From Aquilaria yunnanensis (taxonomy: Eukaryota > Streptophyta > Magnoliopsida > Malvales > Thymelaeaceae): 64,000 nucleotides of DNA. Numbering within the stretch: position 1 is the stretch's first letter; each line of letters starts with the position of its first letter. The translations under genes were made by a program, and so were the position numbers. Below, in pieces: positions 33,180 to 46,974 of this stretch. The notes beneath the pieces were generated by a model. That model saw only the letters and a list, made by a program, of their open reading frames with translations, did no database searches and was not told the DNA's origin. Where the stretch lies: contig CM077595.1 of NCBI GenBank assembly GCA_039654915.1, positions 84,609,501-84,673,500 on the forward strand, written 5' to 3'.

Positions 33180-35420
33180 GATAATCTTAAATCCCCATAG
33201 CAAGACAGAATTAACAAACCTAATAGTCATGGGTGTAGTAACACCTATGGAATCAAACAAAAGATTGTTTATAATACAATGAGGTGTTCTCCAAAATATG
33301 AGAGTGTCTTCAATCAGTTGATCAGCAGCTAAATTTGCCAAAGTATTAGCTACCTTGTTTCCTTCTCCAAAGACATGATATATCTGGGAGATTTGCTCCT
33401 TGTTCCTGGGGTACCTACTTCTGAGTCCATCTCAACATGAAGAGGGAAAGTATTAAGTTGAATGGCCAGTTTTAGGCCTTCTTTGACTGCCCATAGTTCA
33501 ACTTTCAATGCGTTAGCAGAACCAACATTTATAGTGAATGTAGCTATAAAGTTACCTTTGTCATCTCTTAAAATACCTCTAGCTCCTGCTTTTCCCTCAA
33601 AACTTCTGTAGGAGCCATCAGTATTAAGTTTATAAAAGCCAGCAAGAAGGGGATTCCAACTGACATGAATGGTGAATGAATGGTGGGGAACCTGCATGAA
33701 AGATTTTTGCACAATGAAAAATTCACCAGCTTTTGTTTTAATGTTATCAATGATATGCCTGGTAGAGAGATTAGTGTTCTCAAAGACAAGTTTGTTTCTA
33801 CTGCACCAGATTTCCCAAAAACAAAAAGAAATCAAAATATTCTAAAGTAAATTATCATAGGGGAAAGCAGTAATATTAGTGCAGCCTTCTTTAATGAACA
33901 AATCACAATTAGCAGTTAAGTCCCAGGAAATGCCAAAATAAGCATAAATAGCAATACTAACATGCAAGAAAAAAGAATATGAAACTGGTCATCCTTATGC
34001 AAGCCACAGCGAAAACAGGTGTCATTCAAATTTATGCCTCTATGTCTCAATTGAACATTGGAAGAAATTTTATCTTGTAGAACAATCTAGAGAAACATAT
34101 GAATTTTGGGAATAGTAGGGGTTTTCCACACCCAAGACTAATCACTGTCAAGGTTTTTAGTCAAGATGAGTTTTTCAAAATGGTAAGCAAAATTGATGGC
34201 CATGTTGCAAGTTTTTTCATAAATCCAAACATCCTTATCAGTAAGATTACTGCCATGGAAAATGGTTATAGCAGCAATATGATATGATTTTAATAAACTG
34301 AGAAAGCTCAAATGAAATTTTCTCCCAATGCCACACATCACTAGTAGATAATGAACTAACATCAGGGGTTAGAAAACCCTCGATACAGTCATGTAGCTTG
34401 CCAATTGGTAACCAGCAATCATGCCACCAAGAAGTGGTCAGACAATCATATATAAGCCGCTTAATCCCCTCTTTCATATGGTCAGTCATGGAAAGTTCCT
34501 TCCACATAGGGGAAAAGGACCTAGAATGATTAGATCTATTGTATTTGTTAGCAAGGAATTGAGCTGACAAGAAAGAGTTGTTTGACTTTATACCCCCAGG
34601 CAATTTTTAGCAAATGAGCTCTGTTGAGGCATTTGGCTTGTCTAATTCCAAAACTCCCCTTGTTTTTTCCCTCTAGTGACAATCTCCCAGTTAACAACAT
34701 GTAAGGCTTTTTTTTCCACTCGTAGAACCCCATAAAAAATTTCTACAAGTTTGATCAATGCCATTGAGAGTTTTAGTAGGCAGCTTAGCAACCTGCATAG
34801 TAATTACCCACAGTAGCCAGAGTAGTTTGGGTAAGGATTACTCTACCAACCAAAAAGATATTTGGTTTTCCATTCAGCAATTTGTCTATCAAGCTTTTCA
34901 AGAATGAAGGCACAATCAGAGCTTCTCCATTTTTTGTGTGTGACTGGAAAACCAAGATATTTATCCAGAGAATCAGTCTCACCCACATTTAAGATGGAAG
35001 TGCAAACAAATCTTTCCTTGGCAATGGTATTTTTACTAAACAGTAACTTAAACTTATTAAAATTAATAGACTAATTATAAAGGTCACAAAAAGTATGTAA
35101 GCACTCATGAACAGCCAAGTAATTACCTTCATTTTTGCTTCAACAATAAGTGGAAGATCATTTGCGAAGAAGAGATGGATCAAGGCAATGCATATTGTGA
35201 TCCATTTTGAAACTTTTACATTTTCCTTTGCTTTGCTGAAAATTGATCATTCTATGCATGAGTTCTATGTATAAAATGAAGAAATAGAGGGAAATAGGAT
35301 CACTCTGTCTGATCCCTTTTGAAGGGAGGATAGAGCTAATGGCCATGCCATTGATTAAGATAGAGAACTCAAAGGAAGAAATGCATTCAAGAATGAGAAG
35401 TTTAAGCTTATCAAGAACTT

Positions 35421-35514
35421 AGAAATAACAAACCATTTTCTAATGAAGCTCCATTCAAGTTTGTCATAGAAATAACAAAGCATTTTCTAATGAAGCTCCA
35501 TTCAAGTTTGTCAT
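35421..35514. repeat. 47-bp tandem duplication inside the LINE
   Basis: AGAAATAACAAA-CATTTTCTA and the following bases are repeated once with a 47-bp period and one mismatch. It shifts the LINE frame. Confidence 0.85.
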
Positions 35515-35723
35515 AAGTTTTTTCCGAATCAATTTTAAGAACAAAGTAACCGGTTTTTCACCTTTTTTTATTGAAGGAATGGAGAACTTTTTGCAAGATA
35601 ATAGCATTATTAGCAGTACTGTGGCCAAGAAGAAAGGCAGATTGGAAAGGACTGATGACAGAAGTAATAAAAGGTATTAATCCATTGACAATAATCTTAA
35701 AAACCATTTTATGTAAGGTGTTA

Positions 35724-37149
35724 CTATTAGTGTTGTGCCCAAAAGCCAATTATGAAATGATTGGATTTTGCACATAGTGTCATGATATTTTATTGAGACA
35801 TTATTTTAGTAATTATGTTTGTTATTTTTGTTTCTGTGTGACATAATCAAATATAATTATAACCTAGAATAATAGTATTTTTAAATGTCTCTAGTCTAGT
35901 ATTATTATGGAGTTGGTTACAATCATACATAAAAACTAGCATGTGTGAAGACTAATATAAGATATGTAATCTACATATTGGTACAAGTTGGAGAACTTGT
36001 GTATTATATCAACCCACCATGAGAACGCTACATGGATCGTTATATGAGTGTCATAAGTGATTCTCATAGTGATCATGGTATATGTAGTTTTTGACATAAA
36101 GTCATCAAGGCTCCTTATATGTGAGTCACATACTTTGATACTTCCTTTTGTTGCTCGCAACTAAGTGAACATGAAGGGGATCATTAGGTATGTTACATAT
36201 TATGAGAAGAGTTTCGTATAATCAAAATGAGATTTGTCCCTCCTATGTAACATGAGTAATATCTTCGGACCCCTTGATTAAATGCGACTAAAGAAATGTA
36301 TGGTCATGCTTGAATGAGTTGATATAAGATATCAATGTCATTAATTTTAGTCAGTCTACTCGGTAATCAATGAACCTTAGATTGGGCTGTACGATAGTGA
36401 TACATTCCATGTCTCATGCTCGGTCTTAATATCTTGGACAAAGAGACAATGACATACATGAATAATAATCATAGATGTTTAGTTGAATCACCAATTATCT
36501 TGTCACTTAGGTAGCAATGATGTATTGCTAGACATCGCTCATTGTTTTTTTATCATACATGTGATTTATGATCATTGCCAATGTAATATGAGCTTATTGG
36601 ATCACACACTTAGAGGCAATTGGATTATTTGAGTACATGAGCCAAATTGTTTGGTTTTGATTTCATGATAATTTTGAATTAGTAATTGGTCAAAAAATTG
36701 AGTCATTATGAAGCCTAAAATTAAACCTAATTGGATTAAGGTTTTGAAACCTACTAGGCTTAGGAGTTAATACTCACTATATAAATATCATATAGTAAGG
36801 ATTTTCAGCCCTAGTCTTCGTAAGAATGAAATCAGAAGAGTTCTAAAAAGTTTCAGTCGCACTATTTTCTTGTTTTTCCTTGGAGGACGCAAGCTAACAC
36901 TATAGACGCAAAAGGAACGCACTTGTCGGAACTTGGTGGAGGTGTGGTGATTTGAGTGGTTCGTGTGGATACCGTAGAGAGCTTAAACACGTCAATTATT
37001 TAAGTTTATAATTCGACTTAACAGTTAAGTGAAAGATTCTGGCAAACTAGATATAAAAATTTTTTACACCCAATTTACTCTGTTTCACTTAAATTCTATA
37101 GGGGTTCGGTTAGTTTCTGTTGCGTTTCTTTTGCTCCTGAAACCCTATA
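35724..37149. mobile_element. Solo LTR with TA...TA termini inserted in the LINE
   Basis: The LINE RT frame stops at 37150 and resumes at 35723. The two edges carry the 5-bp direct repeat GTTAC (35719-35723, 37150-37154). The 1426-bp insert begins TATTAGTGTTGTGCCC and ends CTGAAACCCTATA. A 5-bp duplication is the hallmark of LTR elements, and TA...TA ends are among the known non-canonical LTR termini, mostly of Copia elements. No internal coding sequence remains. Strand was not assigned. Confidence 0.7.
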
Positions 37150-38401
37150 GTTACACAGGCCAATGGGTCTAAAGCTGGTAATAAACTCATGTTGAGCAAT
37201 TTTAGGAATAAGAGCAATAAGAGTGTTATTCCAGCAAGGAGGAAGCTTGTGAGAGACAAAGATCTGCTGAATATCTCTAACAACAGTATCACAAGTGATG
37301 TCCCACAACTTCTGGGAAAAAAAATAAAAAGAATGAACACCGTTAGGGCCAGGGGCCTTGAGATCTTTGATGGAAAACAGAGCCTTTTTTTATTTCCTCT
37401 TTATCATGAGTTTTATCCAAGTCAGGTAAGGAGTTCCAATCAAAATTGTCAATAGAGTCCCAAGGAGGAGGACTGGTGTGGAGGCTGGTGGTAGAAAGTC
37501 TAGAGAAATGAGTGGTGATATGACTATATACCTGCAAAGGGTTCTGGAGCGAGTTTCCAACCTCATCTCTTAGACCCACAGTTTGATTGTTTTTCCTCCT
37601 TCGAATAGTAGACACATGAAAGAATTTAGTACTTCTGATTATAAACAAATGTCGTATAATAGCATGGCTTGGCTCTGATTTTATTGACATTGATTTTTTA
37701 TTCTTGTGCAGAAAGTAGTTTTCTCCATATAGTTAACCCTGCAGCCTTGTATAGCGATTTCCTTCAGCTTCTATACAATCATGAAGCATTGATAGAGCAT
37801 CATCCATCATTCATTTAGGTATTTATGCATTTTAAGTTTACGTACGCAGGTGGCGGAGAAAGCCCGCTGCACGTCTCCTTTGCACAGAATAGTTTCATTC
37901 TAAAAACAAACAACTATTGGAAGCAAAAAGAGCAAGAGAAAAAGAAAAAGGTGTGGGTTGACTGCATACATACAGCACATGAAACAATTTCACCGTTTCA
38001 AGAACGGAGATAGAAGTTAGAACCAATACACAAAAGTGGATAATCTCTAACAGATCCACCGGCAACCCAAATACATTATACATTCCTGCCAACCATACAA
38101 AAGCTACAACCAAATCTTACAGTTCCACTGCTACCTACTGTGATCAGAGCATGAAAAGTGAGAACCGTGTCAACCATCAAGTACCAACTCATCCCCATTG
38201 TGGCATTGTGTTATTTTCCGTATACCTCTCTGATCGATGAACTACGGCATTGTGTAAATACAGACGGCCTTGGTGGTGGAATGGCGTGCACCAAAGGTTG
38301 CTGCAAGCCACTCACTGGTTAGCATGTCAAAGAACACTCTGTTGAGCTGCTGTGTATATTCTCACACTAAAAATAAGTTCCCTGTCACGTGAAAGAGGTT
38401 A

Positions 38402-41400
38402 TCAAAAATCTTGTGAATCAAAGTCAGGTTTCGATGGATAATCAAGACCCTGGAGCGCTGGCATTCGCCTCAAATCTTCATCTGAATATGCTGGAATGAA
38501 CCAGTATCTCTTGTCCATCCCAAAGACCTAAACACACAACACATGCTTCAGTAGCAGGAATCAGAGTTCCTTATCATGCAGTGCAAGGAAAACCATTCAT
38601 AAGAATGAAATCCAGCTTGGCCAAAAATAACAGATCAATCCAAGATCACCTCCGTATGTGTAGAGGAATAGTGTAATAGTACCATATTAGCCAGCATCGA
38701 GTACTTTGTTTCCAAATTTGTAGCAACACACAAAATTAGCACCAATATGTCTTAACATGCATGCAAACTTGCCACATATCCTCTTCTAATGGATTATCTA
38801 AAACTAACTAGAATTTGTCAAAATTGATACAGATTCCATTAGTTTGTCAATTCTGAGTCTTAGGTATTGGGGGATGATAAGTGTTGGACACCATTACTGG
38901 CCTCAATTGGTACTAAGGGATTCAATTGTGTCTTTGCTCTATCTCTATGCAGTGTGTGTGTAAAGTTTTTTTCTTTTCAACCTCGGAGCAATTGGCTACT
39001 TAATTTTTACCACTTCCTACGAACTATCTAAAACTAACTAGGAATTCATTAAAATTAATATGGATGAAACTGAGTATGTGAATTTTCAGGCTGTGAATTG
39101 GTGCCAAGGATTTATAGTGCTTCTTTTGCTTTATTTTAAGTTTCTTTTAAGGGGGAAAAACTAATGCATACTTATAGAAGTTCTACCAAAAGAATACACA
39201 CATAAATCAGAGATCAGAATGTTGCAACAAATGAGTGGACATAATTTAAGGGATACAGGTAGAAAAAACAATATAAAGAGTCGGATAAAAAGTAGCTCCA
39301 ACTGAGAACAAAACCAGAGAGTGTTAAATTAGATGTTTTGGCTACACCAAGCATAGACCAATAGATGTGCCAATCCATAAGAGTAATAAGTTACATGTAG
39401 AGGGAGGTCAATAGATGCAAGGGTTAAGATAGACTTGTCCGAGTAAAATACTAGAGAAATATCACTCCAAAAACCATTTCTAATTATAAATAGAAATGTA
39501 TGACTATATTTACTTGCTTGCATTACATTACAATTCATTGAACTGAACTCTGTGATGGCTCATTTTGGATTCAATCGGGGTAAACTCTTCTAATCCTTCT
39601 GTTTTTTGCTTGTTCTTATTTGGATTAATTCTCCTAGTTCCTAAACATTTAGGAGACAGGTTCCTAATCATTATGAACTGATTACTTACCCAAGTCTATT
39701 GACATGTTAACCCTCAGAAAAGGAAAACTATAATCTGGTTAACCTAAAAGCGAAAGCTTCATCCTCTGACTTAGTTGTGAATGATGTAAACTACACACCA
39801 GAAGAACTCATTAACAATTTAAGAGCACTACAGGACCAAGGATGTAAATATTTTACAGAACAAAAGCGAACAAAATAAAGAGGACTCTGAATCTTCTCTC
39901 TCCTCTTGACAGATTGGACCTAAGGGCTATTTTGTGGGCAAACCAGCAGTTAAGAGATGGCTCTCTGTAAAAAATGCCACAACAAGTGTGGCGGAGAGCT
40001 ATTGAGCTGCAATGGCAAGACTATTAAGCTTGGCCCTCACAGGCCTGAACTAGGAGGCAATACTTGTGATTGAAAATACAGCCAACAAGGAACCAAATAC
40101 TGTGGCCAAAGCAGGACAGAGTAACATTTGTGAAACTTCAAGAACTAGGGTTTTGAACAGAAGAATTAGGGACCAGAATGGGGGCTCTTCCCCTTTTTGC
40201 CAAGAGACTTGAATTTTGGAATTCACCCTATTTTTCTCGTTTTCCTGATTTCGCTGATTATTTTTCTCTCTGATCCCCTTAACGTGCTAAGAGGTAGTAT
40301 CCATAGATTACATAGTCAAAACAGTTGGATTTGAAAATATGCTACGTCATTGGGGTCGTAGTTTGGATATGAGAGTTTGATCAGAATTAACCATAGTAGC
40401 CCTTTTCGATTTGGTTAGGACTTTCAAGAATCCAAGTCCCAACTTATCCACTTACATCCTTAATTTTCCCATACCTTCCAGTTCTGCCCCCACCAATTTG
40501 GTTTTTCCTAATCAAACTGGACAAGATCGTGGTTAAGCTCTTCTAATAGTAGATTTGTGCAGTTGCCAGCTAAGCTCCCTTTAAAAAAAAAAAAAAAAAA
40601 AGCAATGTCACTAAATTTAACCCCTTACATGAACACATGCAATCAAAGCTTACTAATAACTAGTTTCACCCAAGATGGACTCAACCAGTCAGATATGCTT
40701 ATTTGCCCCAATGAGGTCGATTTCACTTGCATGGTTGCATCCTAATTCCTTAACTGAGCTTTCACATGTATCATAGAAGTTAGTTAACATTAGAAACTGA
40801 GCAAACTGGAGTCTACAACTTCCCTGAAAAAATGAAGGCAATTACACAGACAAAAAGATAACAAATAGCTAATTGCACATAGATATAGACAAACCATTTT
40901 AATTTCTAACGGATAAGCAAATGTCTAGTGGCGTCCATCGCTGTACTTCAACTCAGGAACTTCAGATAATCTTACTTCAATTGAGTTAATCACAACTTTA
41001 ACCAGAAAATGTTCATATAAATAGCAAGCATCAAGTTAAAATAGTAGCATAGTAGAGCAAAAAAGTGTTGACCTGTTCAAAATTCTTTTTCCTGCCAAGG
41101 TCATAGCGCCATTTTGGAGTGGCCTTCTTCTCATACGCCTGTTAAAAAGATAACAATACTTCAGTAGAGGATAAGGTTGTGCCAATATACTTTTGCTGCC
41201 AAATAATTAAGAAACTTTGCCATTAATTCTTTCCCAATCTGTTAGTTAAATAGCATCTTGGTATTTCCTTTTCTCTCTCCGAATTAAGACCATTGGCATG
41301 CTAACGTTCAGTTCACTAAAAGGTGCAATTTCACAATGCTTGACTTGAAGGGAAATACTTTTGGATGATCCTACACATATGATATCAATTCCCACACTCT

Positions 41401-43877
41401 GCTTCAACCTGACAAATGAATCATGCGTCCCTCTGCCATAGTGCAACATCAGTCAACTATTGACCCGCAGTCACTCAATCTAATCCTCCTTGAAAAGTAA
41501 GAAATTTTGCATATTTTAACCAATTCAAAGTAAAACATGGGGTTGCTCCCTCGGCAAAACTGGGGTAAAGATTATGGTTGGATTGAGAAAAATGAATAAA
41601 CAATAAAAAGAAAAAAGATAGGCCAGGAAGTGGGGGAGGTGCTACAGCTACTACCTTCTACATGTCATGAAAGGCAGTACTTTAGTGGAAAATACCTCAA
41701 TAGTAGTCGTGTTAGCAAGCACCAAGGATATGTGCATGATCAGAAAACCCAACACGCTCAACGCAAATGCAAGATTCAAAACTGCAAAAAAAGAAGGGAA
41801 AAAAACATTTCTTGCCTAAATTAGCAAATACAGACACCAAAAGGTCAATGAGTAAAAGGGTCCAAGGAAATACCAAAGGCAAGAAAGGTAGTGGCAAGAG
41901 TCCCAGGTGTCCCTGGAATTTCTTCATCACTAAAAAAAGCAATAAAATTTGGCAGCAATACAATGGTCACAAGACTTGTCTCAAGGAAGGTGTAGAACTG
42001 CATTGTGAATCAAGAGATTAGTCAGTCTATTCACAAAGCAAAACACAAAAGTTTTAATTTGAAAGAGAAAATGAGCCTGAATTTCAGAGAATGCAGGAAA
42101 TTATCTCTTCCAGCAAATGATCCATATTTTGGGATCCTTAATGTTTTGAAAAGCATTTTCTTCTTAGATTCTAAGATGCCCTAAACTTTAGACCCCTTCC
42201 CAACAGTTAAATAAACAAAACTTTTATAAGTCAGAATGCCATCGAACTTCTAAAGTCAGTTGACAAGATCGAAAGAACAATCTCCCAGTGAAATTCATAA
42301 CATTCTCACTGATAAGAACTTCCATCCAGCTTCCGGCTATACAATCTCTTTAACTCTTCAGGAGAAGTTTGACATGTCATCAACCAAAGAAAAAGAAATG
42401 AACCTCCGGAAGTAGCTCTGAGTACAGTACTTTCTTTGGCAAGAATAATCTTTTCCCATCCAGCTTATTGTTAGGGTTCTATATGCTGACTATATTCCAG
42501 AGTTCTCTATACTGCCATAATCCACATAATGTGATGGAGGAGAACTGGCTGTCTAATAAAAAAAATTTTGATGCTCAAGTTTCTACAAAAATGGATTGAT
42601 GTAATAAGAAATCTGAGGTCAGAACGTAGACAAATATGATTTCACACAAGCATAATGATTGATTCCGAAAACAGCAAAACAATAATACAGCAAGGTGACC
42701 TCCAAGAGATTAACTTTTTGAAGATTCATAAGGCCAAAGAGCAACAAAAATATCAAAAGAATAATAAACTATAGCTTAAAGGAAACCTACCAAAAAAAGT
42801 AGGAAGTACTTATAATTTAGTGCCCCTACACAATTAACAACCCACACACAATGATGGTCCATCTTCAGGACACAACGCCCACCTGAAAAACAAAACAGTG
42901 AGATACACATCCAGTGCAATAATTTCATTTCACACTAAAAGGTTCCACAAAATGTTGTGCATCAAGAACATACAAACAGAACAGTGATGGCAACGAGGTG
43001 GTTTCATCTGGTTGCATTTTCGACAGTATCGGACCCTTTGATTTGGTGTTTCTGACTGCAAACTGCTGAACTCTGAACCATTCAAAGGTTCATTCTCCCC
43101 CCTCTCCTCATCTATCATGGGTCTCCAGTTTGGTGGTACGCAACCAGGATCAGTGAAAACAACAGAGAAGTAACTCCACAAAAGCATCACAAGCTGCCAA
43201 AACACAAGATTATGCTAATAAAAATAATATTCGTCTGTCGAGACACTTTACCATTGAAACAAAACTAACATTGAAGCCATAAAGTCCAGTTCTAACCAAT
43301 AATTTTGCCAATTATATTTTCACCCTTGAAATTCAAACTACCAGAAATTCATAATTAGGAGAGCTTAACTAATTTAGAACATTCATTCGTACATGCATTG
43401 AATTAACTGCTAAAAATTTAACAATTAATGATAAAGAAGTACGGTTCTTTACAAAAACGTCTGCATTTTTTTGAAATTCTTTACCACATGGAAGAAATCC
43501 AGGATCCAGAAGTGCCCTTTTTAAGCAATTGAATAACCAATGGACAACATCAAGGAAAAAAGAAAAGCGCTAATCAAGCAGGCAAAGAAAAGAGATAAGG
43601 TTACTAAACAAAAGACCTAAAGATCGGACAAAATGGACACGGAAAGAAGAAAAACATCCGAACTTACCAAACAATGAAACAAGATCAAGACAGCAACAGC
43701 AGTAAGAGAGTCGAAGCCACCGTCAGACAGCGCGGGGCCGTAATTGGTCAGAACGACGGCGTAATACGTGACGCCGACGACCCCGAGAACCAAAAGGATC
43801 ATGATCGAGCCCAAGCCCCTGAGAGCAGTGCAGAATTTGAAGACGTTCCAAGCCATCACAGCTCCAGATCTATGCAT
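38402..43877 (-). CDS. PAT14: PAT14-like DHHC protein S-acyltransferase, seven exons
   Basis: This enzyme palmitoylates cysteines of membrane-associated proteins at endomembranes. Exons on the minus strand are 43877-43668, 43193-42974, 42882-42791, 41997-41874, 41781-41696, 41138-41073 and 38527-38402. All introns are GT-AG, the phases agree, and the product is 307 aa. The start [21 protein letters not shown] matches Arabidopsis PAT14 (At3g60800)-type proteins; the upstream frame is 5' leader. Two membrane spans precede TDPG, then the cysteine-rich domain ([21 protein letters not shown]) with catalytic DHHC in [14 protein letters not shown]. Two more spans follow, then NTTTIE (TTxE-type motif) and a C-terminal tail ending KPDFDSQDF. 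Introns 2 to 6 are 91-793 bp and the last is 2.5 kb. The 37801-38401 stretch is probable 3' UTR and spacer. Confidence 0.95.
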
Positions 43878-44123
43878 AATACTTATTCGGTACAACAAAT
43901 TATTGCCCTTCCGGGACAAATTAGAAGAGTAAGAAGAAGGGGACTTCTTGATTCTGCTCTGTAATTTCAGAAGCAGATAACGTAAAGCTGTGGCTGTAGG
44001 GTTTTGCGCGTCAGTGTATGACTCGTTCACTCGGCAAGGAAAAGGAACAAGAGGAAAAGGAAACAAGGAAACGTAGTTGGACTGAGCCGAGCTTGATCGG
44101 CAAATTACGAGTCAATTCATTTT

Positions 44124-44567
44124 GGTATAATTACAATTTACCCCCTGATATTTAGATGAAATATATTTTGCCCCCTCCTATTTTATAAATATACATTTTA
44201 CCCATATCTTTTTAATACAATCCGATAATAACTTCTAAAATATTAATTTAAACATTACGGAAACTATTTTCAGTAATTTCAATCGGTATAGTATTTTTTT
44301 ATAGCTAATGAATATTTTAAATTATCACTTTTTTCTTTCTATATTTCTTTCAGTTTTAAAACAGTATTTTTAAATGTCAATTAATTATAAAAAATACTAT
44401 ACATATTGAAATTTTTTGAAGATGATAACCATGTAGTCTAAATTAAAATTTCATAAGTTGTTATTGTATTGTATTAAAAACTTAGAGGGTAAAGTGTATA
44501 TTTTTTAAGTAAAATGGAGTAAAGTGTAATTTCATCTAAACCATATGAGACAAATTGTAATTGACCC
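44124..44567. mobile_element. Fold-back MITE in the PAT14 promoter region
   Basis: A 444-bp element with terminal inverted repeats of about 150 bp (AATTACAATTT...TTTAGATGAAAT and inward). It is flanked by ATTCATTTT and ATTTATTTT, a 9-bp duplication with one change. It ends 246 bp upstream of the PAT14-like start codon. Confidence 0.8.
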
Positions 44568-44592
44568 ATTTATTTTTTGTCCAGCACTAATT

Positions 44593-44772
44593 ACATTTGA
44601 AAGCCAATATTATATAGATATAATAATCTATTTGAAAGTACATTTTAATGATATTATTAATTTTTTTTTATTTTTAGGTATTAAAAAGAAAAAAATTCAT
44701 AAAAATTTAATATGAATATAAAAATTATATTTTAATGGATTATTATATTTACATAATATTAGCTTTCAAATA
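44593..44772. repeat. 180-bp inverted-repeat element
   Basis: Its arms share TTTGAAAGC-AATATTAT and ATATAATAATC in inverted orientation. Related sequence (TTTGAAAGTTAATATTATAT) occurs near 17920 in the CACTA segment, suggesting a small MITE family. No clear target duplication was found. Confidence 0.55.
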
Positions 44773-45199
44773 AAATTGGTTTTATATGGAAAAATTTAAA
44801 AATAAAAATAAAATATTTTAAATTAAGTTAATTTAGGTTAAAAAGAATTCACTCTATATTGTGTGTATATATGTAAATTGTAAATCGCACTTACCTACAT
44901 TTTTATCCTCTCAAGCACCGTCTCATCTTTATTCCAAGCAATTACAGTATATGTATTAAAAAATGTGTTATGTGTAATTCATGTGTTAGAGGTGTTCATT
45001 ATTTGATAAAATTGAATAATGCAAATGAATTATTTGAATTGGATAACATCATTTAGTTATTTAGTTATTCAGTTTGAATTTAATTAAATCTGAATTTTTT
45101 ATTTGCTTATCAAATTAGTTATTGGTTCTTAAGCCTAAAACCGACCAAATAGAATAAAATGAAAAGTAATACGTATATTGTAATTATACCCGTCAACCA

Positions 45200-45712
45200 A
45201 TGGCAGAACCACATTAGGGCAGGGGTGTTACTGCCCCCGCCCCCCCCCCCCCCCCCCCTCTCCTTCTCTTCCGAGAATTTTGAAAGTTTATACATATAAG
45301 GTACTAAGTTGGTCATTTTGTGAGACATTAAGGATGAGAAGTGAATTTTTGTAAATAGCGCAAATAATTCTAAATATTTTTTTTCATTGCAAATTCATAA
45401 ATAACCTCTGAAACATTACATATTTATCCCCAACCATTATCTCTCAACAACTCTCTATCTCTTTCTCTCCTCTAGTCTGCTTTGATGATGATTAATCAAA
45501 ATAAATTAATTATTTTACTAACTTTTATTTAGAATGGATGTTATTTTAATACCATATACACCTAATAATTATTTAAATAATTTTTTTATGAAATTTAATT
45601 TTTATAAATAATTTGTTTTCTTAGGTTTGGGTTGTTGCTCGTCTCCCCTCCTCCTAACCCCCTACCTCCCCCCTCCCCCCCCCAAAACCTAAAAACCTGG
45701 TTCTGCCACTAG
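45200..45712. mobile_element. Short-TIR DNA element with C-runs
   Basis: The ends read ATGGCAGAACCA and the complement of AGTGGCAGAACCA. Flanks are CGTCAACCA (45191-45199) and CATCAACCA (45713-45721), a 9-bp duplication with one mismatch. Two long C-runs (about 45227-45258 and 45668-45683) lie inside. A non-autonomous MULE-like element is likely. Confidence 0.65.
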
Positions 45713-46183
45713 CATCAACCATAAATATATAAGGTCATTTTTGTTTAATTTTGGATTATATGTTATGAATAAACCCTTAACTTTGTGTATAAAATGAAAT
45801 ATTATTTACTTTTAACATATTTTTTAAAATTAATATTTTTTAATGACCATGTTTTTAGTTCTAATAAAAAAATTAAATTATAAAAATCATATAAAAATGA
45901 ATTATAATTTTGTTGGTTCAAGTAAAAACTAGAAAACTGAATTGTTATTCATATGGTATGTAAGTTAGATAGTTTGAATCAAATTTATAAAAATTGAAAA
46001 CAAATATGATTATTCTATTCAGATCAATTCTAAATTCATCTAACCAAACAAACACCCTTAATATGTTTAAAATATACTACTTCTGCTTGCTCTAACCAAT
46101 TATATACAGTATTTCCTTTGTCCAAATTATTTGCAAATGTATTTTGCTCCAAGTTTTTAAGATATTTGTATATTTAGCAAATT

Positions 46184-46963
46184 TATGGATAGATTTTGCT
46201 CCAACTAAACTATAGTGGATAGATTAATTTTACCACTAAACTTTTTTTACACGAAAATTTGCCATTAACATTTTTTGTTGTGGAGAATTTTGTCATTGAT
46301 CGTTAAATTGTAAAAATAATTCATTTATTCAAAGAATATTTAATGACATAACTCTTAAACTAGTCTCTGAAAGTTTTTTTCCTTAAACCCCTAGTTAGCC
46401 AAACCTTTCACAACACCTAAATGAGTCAAAACAGTGTGTTTGGCCACACATCATCTTTCTTGAGTTTTCTTGTTTTCACATTTCTAATTGTCTTAAAGCA
46501 ACCATCCACTATCGATGTCATCAATCCTTCATTCAAGAACTATAGCGCCTCTAAATTTAGTCTCACTTGAATCAATCGACCCCTGTTTAATCAGGATTTG
46601 TTCTAAAGAGTGTTGTCAAAATGGGTGGAAGGGTGTAGGTAATGCCAATGGAAAAAAGGATACAATGCACAGGTTTGCTGGAGCAAAAATGATAATAAAA
46701 ATGATAAATTTAAAAACTTAGGAGCCAAGGTGTTAGATAAAAGAAACTTGAAATTGAAACATGCTTTTTTTTTTTTTTCATTTTTTCACTTTTGTCACAT
46801 TAAGCAATTTTAACAGTCAGTAGTAGATTTCCTCCAAACACGAAACATTGATTGCAAATTTGTACCTTTTGAAAATATTAATGTCAAATTTATCTATAAA
46901 AAAAGTTTAGTGATAGAATTACTCTACCCTTTATAGTTTAGAGGTAAGTTTGCCCCCTTTGCC
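46184..46963. mobile_element. Fold-back MITE (MULE-type), 780 bp
   Basis: Long inverted repeats share CTAAACTATA and ACTAAACTTTTTTT. An 11-bp direct repeat TTTAGCAAATT flanks both ends (46173-46183, 46964-46974). The internal frame at 46515-46721 has no recognised domain. Confidence 0.78.
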
Positions 46964-46974
46964 TTTAGCAAATT

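Larger units (their letters stand above)
33180..37800 (-). pseudogene. Decayed L1-type LINE (RT, zf-RVT, RNase H)
   Basis: Read on the minus strand, the pre-RT segment (37800-37340) has RSTKFFHVSTIRRRKN. The RT part resumes around SFRPIGLCN (37150) and continues after an insertion with TLHKMVFKIIVNGLIPFI (35718 down). Next comes a degraded polymerase box, FFAND in place of FADD (about 35170). A zinc-binding RVT region follows near 34250-34600. The C-terminal RNase H at 33835-33430 includes NTDGSYR, GILRDDKGNFI and ALKVELWAVKEGL. Many frameshifts and stops are present and the endonuclease end is missing. A 47-bp tandem duplication is at 35421-35514. Confidence 0.85.

Noticed and set aside
43617..44066. 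Longer N-terminus for the PAT14-like protein (start at 44066)
   Set aside because: The family starts at the MHRSG methionine (43877); upstream codons are unconserved leader, and the frame past 43668 is intronic.
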